Part shown: positions 38,401 through 50,064 of the stretch, in pieces
How the letters are laid out: every line of letters starts with the position of its first letter
How positions within the stretch are numbered: position 1 is the stretch's first letter
NCBI GenBank assembly: GCA_013407085.1
Contig: JACCGJ010020699.1
Coordinates: 45,734-109,733 of the forward strand
Direction: 5' to 3'
Length of the DNA stretch: 64,000 nt
Source of the DNA: Atriophallophorus winterbourni
Lineage: Eukaryota; Platyhelminthes; Trematoda; Plagiorchiida; Microphallidae
Program-made: the position numbers and the translations under genes
The notes under the pieces: model-generated
Told to the model about the DNA's origin: nothing
What the model saw: the letters and a program-made list of their open reading frames with translations, nothing else
Databases searched by the model: none

Positions 38401-41400
38401 AATGCGCGTGTATAGTATGCAATTTTATGAACGTCGCGAACGTACCTTGCTGATATTAACTAAAAGCGGCGAATTAAGGGTTCTTTGATTAAAATATCTT
38501 CAACCATAATGGATAATACTATAAAGATCCACAATTCTAATTGCTGGAAATATGAGCAAATGGCATGATGATTGGGAGACCGAGCGGCGAATGAGTCTCC
38601 TTCTTAATGCGCAAAAGTGAAGACGAGCAAAATAAGAAGTAGGGACGCTAGTATACTATCGTGAAATACTATAGTGCGGGTGTTCGTGGACTAATCATGA
38701 TGGACATATTCTGAGTGAGAAAGGAAAGGACAGCGCCTAGTTACGGGATGTTTGAACGTCACTACTACTTCAAAACATACTAATTTTTAACTGGAGCTTA
38801 CAGCAATGTAATCAGCATTTTTCTCAATTAAGCAGGCCAATTTATAAAGAAGTCGGCCACGTTCAGAAGCATCCATGGTACGCCATTCAGTGTCTCTTCG
38901 GAAAGCAGTTTTCGCAATGGCAACTGCATGTTTCACATCCGTGGGGTCGGCTTCTTGAACATGGCAGATGACTTCCTCGGTCGACGGGTCAATAGTTGCG
39001 AAGGTCTTCCCAGAACTACTGTCCACAAACTCATTGTCGATGAACAGCTGTGGACAGAAGTGAGAGGGAGAAATTTTTAATTCAAGTTTGTGTTGGGGAA
39101 GAAATAAAATGTTATCGTTTTAGAATACATAAAATCACAGTCTTTTAGACGAAATGGGTAAAGCCAATTGGTCGAAAAACCCATCCATTACACATATTCG
39201 AGCAAGACGCATTAGAACTGGAACAGTACAAACCAATAATGAAGCAGGGCTGGTCGTGAAAATAATCCAAAAAATCGTTTCCATGTGTAATTTTTACGGA
39301 TCAATACTAAACAGTTTCGATATGATGGAAACCATAGTCATCTGTTTCTGGCAAATATGTTCATTTTATTAATATATGTTTTACTCAAGAGTTCATCTTT
39401 TTGTTGAAACTTTGCTAGGAGTCCCGTTTATCTAATTATATTTTTATTCCTTTGTTAGGTCGCTTTATCGCATAAGATCTATGCTCATCTCCGGTTTCCT
39501 TAGCACAAGCTGCATGGGTGATAAATTTTCACCCAGCGGAGTGGGTGCTAGTCTATCGTAGTTGGTTTTCAATTCATCGCTCTTATCCGTTTTACACTTT
39601 AGTATGGTGGAATAAAAAGGGTAAACAAGTTTTCCCAAATGCGCGGCTGTGGTGGCATTTGAAATGGGGCCGCTGTCCCCCATCATCATCATATAGTAAT
39701 TGCTAATTGCTATATGGTGCTGACACACAAGAAGACTTTCAAAAAAACTACACAGTTTGACGGTCATAACCTCGTGAGCACTCGTTACTTGAACACGAAA
39801 TATCAAAAATCTCTGTTCTGTAAGCCTTTAACTTACATTGAATTGCTTTATATTCGAGATAATTCTTTTGTAAGAATCCAAAGACACGCATGCACTCATG
39901 CATTCAGGCGTGCTTACGGCCAGCTCTACCAGATAAAAAATCTAGGCTACCCGAATTCGCAAGCGTTTGGTCAATGCACCACACGAAGCAAGCGACAAGA
40001 TTGACGTAGTTGGGCCACACTCACTTACATATCACATACGCTGCACTTTTATGTTTTTTTTCTGCGTAGAATCTTCATGTAACGTGTGCCGAAGCGAATA
40101 AGTCTGCTTTGGCAATTCTCATTAGCAGCAGCATTAGATCAGTGCAAACAAGTATCAATCGATGGGTGAGAAATTTAGAGCGTGATAGGTAAGTTAGTTT
40201 TCATGGTCAAACTAAGTGCATTTAAACACCACACAAAATAATAGTCCGTCGAGGAACAAAGATCAATATCGTGTTGCACCGTTTAACCTTATAATAGAAG
40301 CTTAACCAAAAATGTAAACCAGTTAAATAGACAACGTAAGGTCAATGCCAAATCAAAGATCGGTGTATCTCTCGCAACAATAAAAATGCCCAAAGATTTT
40401 AGACCAAGTAAAATCTAACCCGTTGTTGCTTAGAAAGCCATATTGGTAACAGAGTTTAAAACAAGACTCAATAAATCAGCAGGTGGAGTATACGATGCAG
40501 TGATTTGATCCGCATTTGAAGTACTCATGAGCTCCCATTCAAGATTTATTTTTTTGCTCCTTGATTACGTGCTCGTAAAACAATATCTAACCGACAGAAG
40601 CTCTAGCTAAACTTAATATCATTTTTTATAGGAAAAAATTAAACTTCAGGGTAAAGCTATGGATTTATCATGCGCACAGCACGCTGCACCGAAGCGTTGT
40701 AGCAGTAACCAACCCGTGATCGATAAAAGCGGTCGATACCAATCAATAAAGTCAGTGAGTGACGCGTCAAGCCTCGATGAACGCCTGGGCCGAAATTTTG
40801 AAACTGATTTGAATTTTACACGATTATCATGTCGTATCGTACAGCCTATCGCCTTTCTGTCCTATATTTAATTATGAATCTGAGCTTGAATTTTCTAGGC
40901 AGTAACATGGAAAAATATTTTCACGTTCAAGGCGCAGAAGTAAATACAACCAGGTACAATGTGCTACTATACCTAACCGCATACAAGAATAGGAAACCTA
41001 TGTTAACACAACTTAGACCTTTTGTTAAACAAATAGGAATGGCGAAGTTCCAGAGAAGCTGTAACTACTTCAAACGTAGGGATGATTTCTGAAGTTCTCG
41101 AAATGCAATGACATTTTGTGAGGTTAAGGAATGGCGATTATTAGCTGTATTTTTCGGTTGTTGACGAAGCTGAGGTCGAGAAACCTCACCACGCGTTCGC
41201 CAACACAAATTCTACATTAACCTCTCCAGAATGTAAAATTTGGCAATATGTGTTCATTTATATCGAATAAGCGAAATAGGATCGTGATGCGTATCATAAA
41301 ATATGCAATATAATAGTCATTCCGCTAGTGAAGCCTCTTAATTGCTTTTGAATTAATTTAATTGGAATGAATTTGATTGAAATAAATGAATAAATTTGTG

Positions 41401-41449
41401 TGGACAAACAATGGCCTACCTGCGTAAACTTCACCTCCGGCCTCATCAT
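32417..41449 (-). CDS. ALDH: aldehyde dehydrogenase, ALDH1/ALDH2 class (8 exons)
   Basis: Exons on the minus strand: 41449-41420, 39047-38802, 38288-37967, 37337-37128, 36137-35953, 35100-34778, 32915-32841, 32489-32417. All joins keep phase, giving about 487 aa. It oxidises aldehydes to carboxylic acids with NAD(P)+. Visible motifs: PWNYP (cofactor/oxyanion Asn), FTGSTEVG (Rossmann-like site), LELGGKSP (general-base Glu), HGQCCVAG (second Cys is the nucleophile, 34 residues after the Glu as in human ALDH2), EEIFGPV, and PFGGYKMSG near the end. No long presequence is seen before [17 protein letters not shown], so a cytosolic ALDH1-like enzyme is likely. The first and last exons are the least certain. 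Confidence 0.92.
32841..32915 (-). CDS. ALDH: ALDH penultimate exon
   Basis: Acceptor TTTTTTAG. G completes a Trp codon, then [24 protein letters not shown]. The donor is GTACGT at 32840. Without splicing, translation ends seven codons later (TAA at 32821-32819), giving an alternative shorter C-terminus. Confidence 0.88.
33300..33790. other. unclassified repeat-like block in ALDH intron
   Basis: Higher GC than the surrounding intron, with a 74-codon frame on each strand and no domain recognised. A short AACAGTGGCATACAA match to family B lies just downstream (33806). Possibly an old retroelement remnant; I cannot name it. Confidence 0.25.
34778..35100 (-). CDS. ALDH: ALDH exon: catalytic domain, C part
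   Basis: Acceptor CATCAG. Encodes [65 protein letters not shown]. It ends TTC TG before GTCAGT (34777), an unusual but phase-correct donor: the next exon's G makes the conserved Trp. Confidence 0.93.
35953..36137 (-). CDS. ALDH: ALDH exon: catalytic cysteine
   Basis: Acceptor TTCGCAG, donor GTAAGT at 35952. Encodes [19 protein letters not shown], then [16 protein letters not shown] and DTIQGPQ. The second Cys of GQCC is the nucleophile (human ALDH2 Cys302 equivalent). Confidence 0.95.
36885..37035 (-). repeat. dispersed repeat family C, copy
   Basis: Minus-strand copy inside an ALDH intron. AGGCCTAGGCCGCAGTGAGA and the GAATTTAGCAAGGTGTTAAC stretch align with the complement of the 54366-54590 copy. 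Eroded. Confidence 0.5.
37128..37337 (-). CDS. ALDH: ALDH exon: cofactor-binding part and base Glu
   Basis: Acceptor TTTGTAG, donor GTAAGT at 37127. Encodes [29 protein letters not shown] and [13 protein letters not shown], holding the general-base glutamate. Confidence 0.95.
37967..38288 (-). CDS. ALDH: ALDH exon: N-terminal cofactor domain
   Basis: Acceptor CTTCAAG, donor GTGAGT at 37966. Encodes [35 protein letters not shown], the [15 protein letters not shown] motif and [15 protein letters not shown]. Confidence 0.95.
38802..39047 (-). CDS. ALDH: ALDH exon 2
   Basis: Acceptor TCCACAG, donor GTAAGC at 38801. Encodes [38 protein letters not shown] and [16 protein letters not shown], the usual start of the ALDH fold. 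Confidence 0.94.
39048..41419 (-). other. ALDH intron 1, no gene seen
   Basis: 2.4 kb intron between the proposed first exon and exon 2. No mobile element was recognised with confidence; frames are short and look random. Confidence 0.5.
41420..41449 (-). CDS. ALDH: ALDH first coding exon (proposed)
   Basis: Tandem ATG codons at 41449 and 41446 begin [10 protein letters not shown], followed by GTAGGC at 41419. Joined in phase 0 to LFIDNEF, it reproduces the xVKFTQLFIxNEF start usual in ALDH1/2 enzymes. The frame is open further upstream, but no other in-frame ATG is seen nearby, so I place the start here. Confidence 0.72.
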
Positions 41450-41697
41450 TAAAACTGCGTTGAACCAGTGATGACGACATGTTACGAATCTAATAAACCA
41501 ATTACAGGACAAGGCCACCGATGGAAAACATTTGATTGGACGATATAGTTTCGCGACAGCCGGAATTCGATCGGTAGGTGTTAGAGGTAAAAAAGCTTTA
41601 GCTTGGCGTATGAAGGCTAAGATGCAACTAAAGGAAGGAAGTGTGCAGAAATATGATCAAACTTGAGGATTCCGAAACTGAATGATTTGATAATATC

Positions 41698-41965
41698 GTG
41701 GTGTGCGATGGAAATGCATGCAAATGAGCTTTTTAGTTCATAATCATGGATTAAAACCCAATCTACGTGTTTGGACACGTGATTGTACAGGTTGGTCGTA
41801 CAAGACTTATCCAACAGTGGCATCCAAGTGCAACTTGTTTACCATTATTCAACTGTTTCAAGTGCATGCGGATCCTGATCCCATTGTATTTACCTGATGA
41901 GTGCAAACAGCACGAAATTGGTCGTGGTGTGTGTGATGAATATGCATGCAAATGATCTTTTCTGA
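41698..41965 (+). repeat. hammerhead-bearing repeat family B, copy B5 (best copy)
   Basis: Starts at GTGGTGTGCGATGGAAATGC (41698) and, 226 bases later, repeats as GTGGTGTGTGTGATGAATAT (41924), each followed by GCATGCAAATGA. A hammerhead lies between, so this is one full unit plus the start of a second. Just outside the ALDH first exon, on the opposite strand. Confidence 0.75.
41888..41930 (+). ncRNA. hammerhead ribozyme motif, core intact (family B)
   Basis: TTTAC stem I side, CUGAUGA (41894-41900), a perfect 4-bp stem II GTGC/GCAC with loop AAACA, GAAA, a very short stem III, and GUC (41921-41923), with predicted cleavage before GTGGTG. Stem I is weak (C-G, A-U, U-G, U-G), so activity may need a dimer or tertiary contacts. 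Confidence 0.7.
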
Positions 41966-42412
41966 TAATATCTCGTCCTATTTAGTCTTAAAGACGTGTA
42001 AAATATTCAAATAATACAAGCTGGGGAAGAGTAGATACGTTTCTCGGCTTCTGAACGTAGATCATACCTTCGGCGTGCAACTGACGCCGATCGACGGAGT
42101 ACGGTCCATCCTAACTGAAAGATACTGCTGTGCGGTCGCATATTTTGCTCTGACACTTTTGGTCCTATCTTCGCTGAATATTTCGGATTTATCCCATTCC
42201 AAGAATTCTGTGTTACTTTCGATCATAGCTATCGGAATTAATTCGTTTTGCATCTGTCAACCACTTTGCTCACGTGCGCAAACTTTTTCGCACCGCTAAC
42301 TAGTCTACGGTTTTTGCTATCATTGCAAAGATCGCGTCGAGCTACGCGTTTTGATATCTGTTTCTGTATTCTACCTTGTGTGGTTAGTGAGTTATAGTAG
42401 ATTACTTGCTAA

Positions 42413-42960
42413 ATGACGAAATCACAAGTTACAAAGCAGCCGAACAATCCACCTCAGGCTACTAACATGTGTGACCGCATCACGAGATCGAACATACGGA
42501 CAAAAAATCGATCGATCAAGCTGACAGCGAGGATTGTTCACCCGACCGCGACATGGAACCAACTTGACCTCTGTGCCAACGGTCTGGATCCACATAACGC
42601 AACAATGGTCACGGCCGTCCCAGCTAATAGGACACAAATCGACACTCAGAATTGTCCCGAGGTCACGTGCAAAGCGTGTGAACTACGGGTGAGTCAAAAG
42701 GCGAGTAAAGTCATAACATGTTTTCTGTGTATGGGTAAGATCCATGGTAAATGTAACCGTACTTTAGACCCTGATTCGATAGCATTAATAAATAATGAAA
42801 AGGTTCCAGGCGCCTACTGTCTGTGTTCGTTGCAGAGCTAAATAATTGCACGGTGCCGATACTTTTGAAGCCAAAATAGAAAATAGAATGGCCAGTTTCT
42901 AGTTGAGCCTTCGACGGGTGGAGGAAATATTGGTAAATCATGTGAGTACGCAATTGACCA
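42413..42960 (+). mobile_element. CR1-like LINE ORF1 with PHD-like zinc finger, fragment
   Basis: Open frame 42413-42841 with a basic Thr/Arg-rich N part, then CKACELRVSQKASKVITC, FLCMGKIHGKC and AYCLC: a Cys4-His-Cys3-like pattern of the PHD type. A related finger occurs in the frame at 44296-44892 next to CR1 sequence. Residues of the coiled-coil part (FEAKIENRMASF) follow a stop. The element is broken off near 42960, where an opposing CR1 copy begins. Confidence 0.7.
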
Positions 42961-42969
42961 CTGATATAA

Positions 42970-43187
42970 AGTTGGAAGTTCGGATGTGGAATTATATGTA
43001 TAGGGGGTGGGAAACAGTAGTAAGTATTTTGTATACGAGGATGAGATCACCTTTGTGCAAGTGTCCTCTGCTACAGTCGTCTGAGTCGCGTATTTTCGAG
43101 TCCAATGACTGATATATGCGATCCAGAAGTAAGATGACTTTTTGGAGCCATGGTGTCCAGGCTTGTGCGGCATAGTCTAGAACCGGG

Positions 43188-43230
<43 letters not shown>

Positions 43231-44240
43231 TCATCATGAGAGGAAAACACCACGGGGGAAAACGTCCAAATATCCGCCGTAACATGCCGAGCAGCTGAGA
43301 CGCGCTTTTGTTAACGGCTTCGCATTGTAGACCATTTTTCAAACTACCGCAAATCCAGACACCCAGGTCCTTTTATTCTTCGGTGTACTGCAGGGTTCTG
43401 TCACCGAGCTTGTATTGATAGGAAAAGCCAAGGTCACGACCGATCCGAACGATCTTCGACTTTTTATATTCAATAAAAGTTTATTTTCCGATGACCAGTT
43501 GAACAAAACATTCAAATCGTTTTGCAGTAAAATACAATCATCAGCATTGTTGATTCGCCTCCATACTTCTATATTGTCAGCAAACAATACCATCTTACTG
43601 TCATTTGGTATTGGTATATCATTCATATAGACTAGGAACAGTATTGGTCCAAGCACTGAGCCTTGTGGAACACCGCTAGTGACATCAATGTTCTTCGATA
43701 ATAGGTCGTCCACACGAACTCTGACGTGTCTGTTGCTGAGGTAATCACGTATCAATTCATATAGTCTTCCAACAATACCGTGTTTCTTTAGCTTGTTCAA
43801 GAGTAAATTATGATAAACTCTGTCGAAAGCATTAGCAGTGTCCAGGTAGCACGTATGAATACAGCCCACCGCATTTGTATCCCTCGTCGAATCGTCTAAG
43901 CTTGTCAACAAATTTATCAGACAAGAGCAATTTCTGCGAAATCTGTATTGGGCAACTGTCAAAAGTTCGTTCGTTCCCAGATGTTGCACTATTTCTGCGG
44001 TTATTCTTCGCTCAAAAACTTTTAATACCGAAGACAGCAATGTCACCAGCCGGTAATTTTTAAGTTCATAACGGCAACCACCTTTGTAAATGGGTGTTAT
44101 TTGTCACAGTTTCCAATCTTTTGGCACCACACCAGCTTGGAGCAAATTATTAAACATACAGGATAGAGGTTCAGGCAGCTACGCATGGCAGGTTTTGAAC
44201 AGCTTTGGAGTTATCTCGTCTGGTCCTTGAGATTTCTTCG
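42970..44240 (-). mobile_element. CR1-like LINE fragment with RT domain
   Basis: The minus frame 44046-43339 carries VFERRI, AQYRFRRNCSC, CYLDTANAFDRVYHNLL, SGVPQGSVLGPILFLVYMND and FADNIEVW. The catalytic FADD is altered to FADN. Downstream frames hold DYAAQAWTPWLQKVI. An (AT)n(GT)n run at 43187-43231 interrupts it. Further RT N-terminal similarity (GPDEIT-like) runs to about 44240 through stops. Confidence 0.9.
43187..43231 (+). repeat. (AT)n(GT)n microsatellite
   Basis: Pure TA dinucleotides followed directly by TG dinucleotides, inside the CR1 fragment. Confidence 0.97.
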
Positions 44241-44295
44241 CATTATTTTGAGCCCCTGATTATCAGGATATACTGTTCTTACACTTACACGTACG

Positions 44296-46200
44296 TTGAT
44301 ATATTATACCTTGTTGGAGTCCCTTCGAAGTCAGCTTTCTGGATTTCCCACTCTCATAGCTGCATTCGATAATACGAGCGAATTCGGATTTCTCGTGATT
44401 TTCCCATATTGGATCTACGCGTGCAACGCTGTTAATACTCTTCAATTCCTCAACAGAATTAACGTCATCAGAAAGATCTTATTCGTCGCCATCGATTGGT
44501 TATATATTCAACACCAACTACAGAAGCGTATCTCCAGATTCAATTCTGATTTTGCTTTTATACGTGAACAAAGCTTTTTTGTCGCGCTCACGATATTCAT
44601 CATCGATCGCTCGACAGAACCACTGCTTGTGCACGCACCACTGAACAGTGCTGCTCACAACCCTGACCAGATAACCCCGAAAAGAAAACAAAGCGCACCG
44701 GGCTGCATGTGTACGGTTTGCCAAAAATCAGTAAATCCTAAGGCGAGGTCTGTCACGCGTTACGCTTGTTTGTTAAAAGTGCATGCGAAATGCGACAAAT
44801 CACTGACCTCGGATTTGGTAGCGATTATTAATGGAGCTAATTGTCTTGGTGTTTGCTACGTTTGCAAGGCCAAACCAATAGCGTCATCCTAAGAGGCGAA
44901 AACCACTAATTATAAAATTGAGACACGTCTAAATGGACTGGAATCCAGTATACAAACACTGAATGAACTGCTAATAAACGTTACACGACTTAGAGGTTAC
45001 TGCCAAAGAGCCGATAGAATATCCATCATACTCGAACAGGACAACATTTGCCCAGATAACCGCGCAGATGGTGACTAAAAAGGGTTAGTGGTCGCTAGGA
45101 TAAGTGACTCCTAATCTTAACGGAAACGAGAAGGGACTCAGCAAAACCAGTTCTAAAAAGGCTGACTCAAATTATAAACCAAAATCCGTGGGTATAAACC
45201 TTACTGTTATATGTACCAACGTGACCGAGTCATGGTAAACGCTGTTCCAAGCTAAACAAAAACATGACTTAGCTGAGTGGTATAAACTCTGTAGTCAGAT
45301 GAGACTGGCCGCAGTTAGTCCCTCATCAATAGTTCGGCTGAACCGCCATCTGAATTCTCCTCACAAAGATCATCCTCGCCTCTTACGAATAACGCTGCAA
45401 CCTGCGGAGGACGCGGAAAACGTACTCTTAAATGCTTACCTTCTTAGATGTGTTCCAGAGTCTATATGTGGTATCCATGCACATCTACCACGGAGAGCGA
45501 ATTCGTCGAAGATATCTCGAGATGAAAATAATCCGAGAAGTAATGTATTTCTAAGCGTTCCGGAAGATGCTGCTGACGCAACTTCTCAAGAAAAGTCTGA
45601 GCACGGTCACAAACAGCGGAAATATCTAACCGAAACCATCGGTATTAGAAAATCCATACTTGTGGGTGCTTTTAGGATACCGCGGTTTGCCAACTATAAA
45701 GGACAAGGTCTTAGCCCTTTAAAGCTAACCTTATTCTGGTTTACAATATTTTGAATACCGAAAATCACCCTCTACAATGCTTATTGTATCTACGGAGCTC
45801 GCATAATACAAGAGCTCACACATTTACTCTAACTGTCCCTCCCTCGAGACTCAACTGCAGACGACATTTTTTTGCCGTGCGAGTTTTTTACTTGGAACAA
45901 TCTGCCAGATAATGTTGTAAACTCACCAAACCAGCAAACTTTCAAGAGAAGCCTTGATGCCTTTTTGACCCTAAACCCGTGCATCGAAGAAAACTATACA
46001 TCTTAACAACACCTACATTTGTTATCCCACCAATCGAAAATAATTTCTGCCCTTTGGATATTTACTTGATTCTTGAACTGCTCAGTAAGCAATCTAATCC
46101 CATTTTTGCTTGTTATATTATTCGCTGTTGCCATATTATTCTATGGTTTTTTGTAAAGCTATATGCTTTTTAGACCATTAAAATTGAATTGAATTGAATT
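44296..46200 (+). mobile_element. CR1-like LINE, ORF1 joined to 3' end
   Basis: ORF1 zinc finger at about 44695-44880 (CTVCQKSVNPKARS...HAKC...CYVCKAK), a helical stretch (IETRLNGLESSIQTLNELL), an ORF1 C-terminal part at 45299-45720 (RLNRHLNSPHKDHPRLLRIT, LPRRANSSKISRDEN), then directly the ORF2 C-terminal end and a (AATTG)n tail at about 46180-46200. Endonuclease and RT are missing, so there is a large internal deletion. Confidence 0.8.
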
Positions 46201-46544
46201 CTTGACAACCAAAATGACCGATATTATCAATTTGCAGCAAATTATAGGCTTCAAAATTCATCTCGACCCGGATTCATGCGCATCTCTATAAAACATCGTG
46301 TTTGGATCCGACTATTTCTAGACAGGACTGAAGTGAGCTTTTCTGCATTCACATAAAGTAACTGCGACTTAATCTTCAACTAGATTTATCGCTTCTACTG
46401 CCGGCGTATGATCATAATCCGATAAGAGTTTACCTCCACACTTAAGACGGGTCACATCTACATTAAATTTACACCAAGACCTTGAACTTTTGAGACCTTC
46501 ATAAGTAATCGTAGTGTGGTGAAGTGAAGCGTACTATCGGAGGA

Positions 46545-46765
46545 TGTGGAAAACATTATCCTCCGGCACATCAAAAGAGCGAGAATGGCCGAAAAGTCCG
46601 ACTACAACGATCACGAACCCGCAACAATTCTGGTTTGGAGAGGATTGCATGAGAACATGTTTAAATTCATCGTTGAAAAGAGCAGATGTAGAACTACATG
46701 AGATATCGGACGAGCCAAATGGACAGGTTGTGAGAGAGTGCGGTGTTTACTTGCTTTGCCGATAA
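46545..46765 (+). repeat. dispersed repeat family D, copy 2
   Basis: Plus-strand counterpart of 2005-2430 (minus). The shared block starts CATTATCCTCCGGCACA and runs to GATTGCATGAGAAC. No gene function recognised. Confidence 0.55.
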
Positions 46766-46769
46766 AGGT

Positions 46770-47680
46770 AGGCGTGTTTTAATCCGTGCGATGCGCATAG
46801 TGAACGCTTTGACCGATTGGCGTTATCTTGCGTTGCGGGATTCGTGAGTGAATGTGATTGATGTTCAAAAGGGTGACCTCCGGAATGAATCGCGACGGAG
46901 GCTGAAGTTTGTTACCGTTGAATAGAGTGTTTTCGAAGCTTAAGGAACGTACAAGACGTTAGGACAAGAAACGCAGTTATCACCCCTTCCACCCCTGTAC
47001 TGGAGGTCACGGCACAAGGCTTAGAGGACACTGGATCTAACGTTGGCAAAAGTCACCCCCGATGTTCCGCATCTATTTGTCGATTGTGTCCCAACTTGCC
47101 AACATTAATCACGTTACCTATGAACCCACAACGCAAAAGAACAACTTCTCAAAACGTGTATTACACACATGACGAGGAGTAAAACACGATGACCATTTAT
47201 AAGCGAACCACGTCCTCAATCTGTGTGTGATGTTTGTAACTCCAATCCCTCACTACGCTGGGCCCGATCTTGTCGAATCGCATATCAATAAATAGCTGCT
47301 ATCATTCTTTATCTACTTCTCTTTCCGGTGATTCTGCCACGCAAACCGTTATCATGTAGTTCTTTACAAACCGGAATTATTGCAGGATCGCGATTATTAT
47401 CGAGGGTGTTTTCGGCGCTTCCTGCTAATTTAGTGTGTCGTAGGCTGTTGTTCCGCATCTCGTCCGAGGGCGTACGATTGATACTCTTCGCTAGTGCGCT
47501 TCATGTCACCACAGTACCAATATGCGCTTATCTCAAACGTCTGTATTTGCGGTTATGTGCACGTATACAGTTCAACTTAGAAACAAAACCCTCCTCTCAG
47601 AAAAAATACAAACGGTTCACCCTATATCATGTTATATCCATTAAGGCAGGGATTGATATGTATGCACCACATCACAAGCT
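46770..47680. other. no gene recognised
   Basis: Short frames only. May extend repeat family D, but I could not trace the match. Confidence 0.4.
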
Positions 47681-47684
47681 TTGA

Positions 47685-47860
47685 TCCCGAAAAGTGCCAC
47701 GCAATCAGAAAATGCGCGTGGGATTAGATACAGTCGGGTCGTCCAGGCTTAGACAGGCATAAGAGAAAATAGCAGAGATTGCAAGCGAGTTTCCAGCGGC
47801 AACTATGAATCTTTGGCAAATCAATTTAGAAAGTTGTTACCTGTGCAGTACTGCACAAAT
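47685..47860 (-). repeat. dispersed repeat family C, copy
   Basis: Minus-strand copy: AAGTGCCACGCAATC, GCGCGTGGGATTAGATAC and CCAGGCTTAGACAGGCATAAGA align with the complement of 49416-49640. Eroded. Confidence 0.55.
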
Positions 47861-47929
47861 GAACATCAAAGAAAAGGATATGGGCCATAAATGAATGGCG
47901 AGGTAGCGCAATGGACTTAAATTACAACG

Positions 47930-49715
47930 ATGTTGATACGCTTTTGTGCTCACAACTCAACAGCGGAATTTTAGCGAGTCACCTAAATGTTGTACGGGTA
48001 ATATTTCTACTCAATATTCATCCCGTGCACAGCTTCTGGAAATAATAAATTTAAACCAGGGAATAGGACGAAAAGATAAAGGTCAGAGCGTTGGTGTTTC
48101 ACAAGGCTTCAAACACAGCCGATTCATGTTCACAATTCCCTTGACAGTAATCCGCTTAATTCGCGACGATAAACGATCTTCTCAATCGCATTAAATTTTT
48201 CCGATGCACTCTAACTTGAAGCTCTTATATCGGCTCGTAAATGATAGAACCAATATTAAGGCAGATTTTGCCTTAAAACATCGTCTGGTTTCACTGAATC
48301 TGTTAAACACCACTGATCTATTAGCAGACTTTTATACCGGAGCATTCACGCCCAAATCCACGAAGACCGTTCCGGAATCCATTACTCAACTGATGAATCG
48401 ACTTTGAGTGATGTATTGATTACTCCGACGGTGATGGCGCAGCATTTACGGAAAGTAAATGTAGAGAAACCACCGAGACCGGACGAAATAACTCAAACGC
48501 TGCACAGAACCAGCTATGCGCAACTCTATGATATCCTTAAATTGCTCCACGCGGACGTGACACCAAACGACTGGAAACCAGAACAAATAACGCCCATTTA
48601 CAACGGTGGTTTCCATTTCGATGTCTCTTCTAGCGGTGATCCACAAGAAGCGGTGTTTGGACAAATACTGTTCCGGGTCTACATGACCGATTTGCCAACA
48701 CCAAACGACAGCCAGGTGTTTCTGTTCATTGATGACAAAATCATGGAAGCGAATCAGCAGCTTCGATGATTATTTTCTGCTGCAAAACGACTTGAATGTA
48801 TTGCACGATCGGCAGTCCGAAAACAAATTGCCCCTGAACATGCAAAATTCGAAAATCATTCAGATCGGCCGCGATCCCGGCTTTTCCTACCAATACAAGC
48901 TCGGAGACGAAACCCTGGATTGCAGTCGGAGTAAAGAACCTAGGGGTCTAGATTTATGTCGTTTGAAAAATGGTCTACAAACGCCGCTCTCGGTTGCAAG
49001 GCATCTTCGACGTGTTTCTCAGTTTGTTTACTCTAGACTACGGTGCCCAAGCATGGACAGCATGGCTCTAGAAATACATTTGGCTTCTAGACCGCTTAGA
49101 TCATAGAGCGTCTAAGATTGTCGCTTTTCACAAAACGCCGAGCGACTCAGACAACTGAAACTGAGGACTCTTTCACACGGGTGAAGGCGAGGCGATATTA
49201 TCCTTGCATATTAAGTCCTACAGTTTCGCACCTCCTGGATGACTTATCCCAACTTCGAACATCTAGCAACATCGGAGATAATGATTGCCGCGTATTTTAT
49301 TCGGTGCGCATGTTGCTTAGAAATCCTTAAAAACCAATTCGGTAAAATCCAAGTTTAGCTAGATTCGAATCGAAACGAAGACTATATGTGAGCTAACCTT
49401 CGTTCCCATCTAGCACGGATGCGCAATCGTGCGATACTTCTGTGCTATGCTGCTACCACCGTGCTAAATTGATTGGCCACTTGCAGTGAGCTGCATGTTG
49501 AAACAAGCTGGATTCTCTCAAACATTTCTATTTCTTTTCTCATATCTGTCGAGGCCTGGGCAACCTGACAGTATCTTAGCCTACGTGCAGCCTATGACTG
49601 TGCGACACTTTGTCTGGATCAGGCCAGTGATTCATTACATACATGTTCCCACCACCTATTAAGAAGTTATCGCTGTAAAGTTGCATGCTTTTTAACTATA
49701 AATATTGAATTTCTT
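47930..49715 (+). mobile_element. CR1-like LINE, internally deleted
   Basis: Frames in order: linker before the RT (LKLLYRLVNDRTNIKADF...), RT N-terminal block (VNVEKPPRPDEITQTLHRTS, DWKPEQITPIYNGG), a jump to GDPQEAVFGQILFRVYMTDL and FIDDKIMEA, then ORF2 C-terminal residues and a TATAAATATTGAATTTC tail at about 49710. The RT palm between PIYNGG and GDPQE is deleted. Confidence 0.85.
49416..49640 (+). repeat. dispersed repeat family C, copy
   Basis: Begins GCACGGATGCGCAATCGTGC, then GTGCTAAATTGATTGGCCA, AGTGAGCTGCATG, TGGGCAACCTGACAGTATCT and GTCTGGATCAGGCC. It overlaps the end of the CR1 copy, so one was inserted near the other. No open frame; I could not find pol III boxes. Confidence 0.8.
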
Positions 49716-50064
49716 AAGACACCATTAGAATACAAGTTGCTCATATAAAATCCAGGGAGATAATAGTGACATTTTTAAATGGCGACATTGTGCATACATT
49801 TTTAAACTTTTTATCCTGTCACTTTGGCCAATAGGTTGTCATGTATCGCCGTTATCCTTCACCTGAAGCTGTACAAGACCCAAGTACATTACAGCTATTC
49901 TTTATAGTATTACTTGCACACTTACCCGCTGCCTTGTGGGTCAGGCTTTTTAGCCAAAGGCTTTGGTCGAGAACCCTAATTGTTTTCCTGTCTAGGCACG
50001 GGCGACCTGGCAGTATCTCAGCCCGCATACAACCACGACTATTACTACGAAACCCAATTCCATA

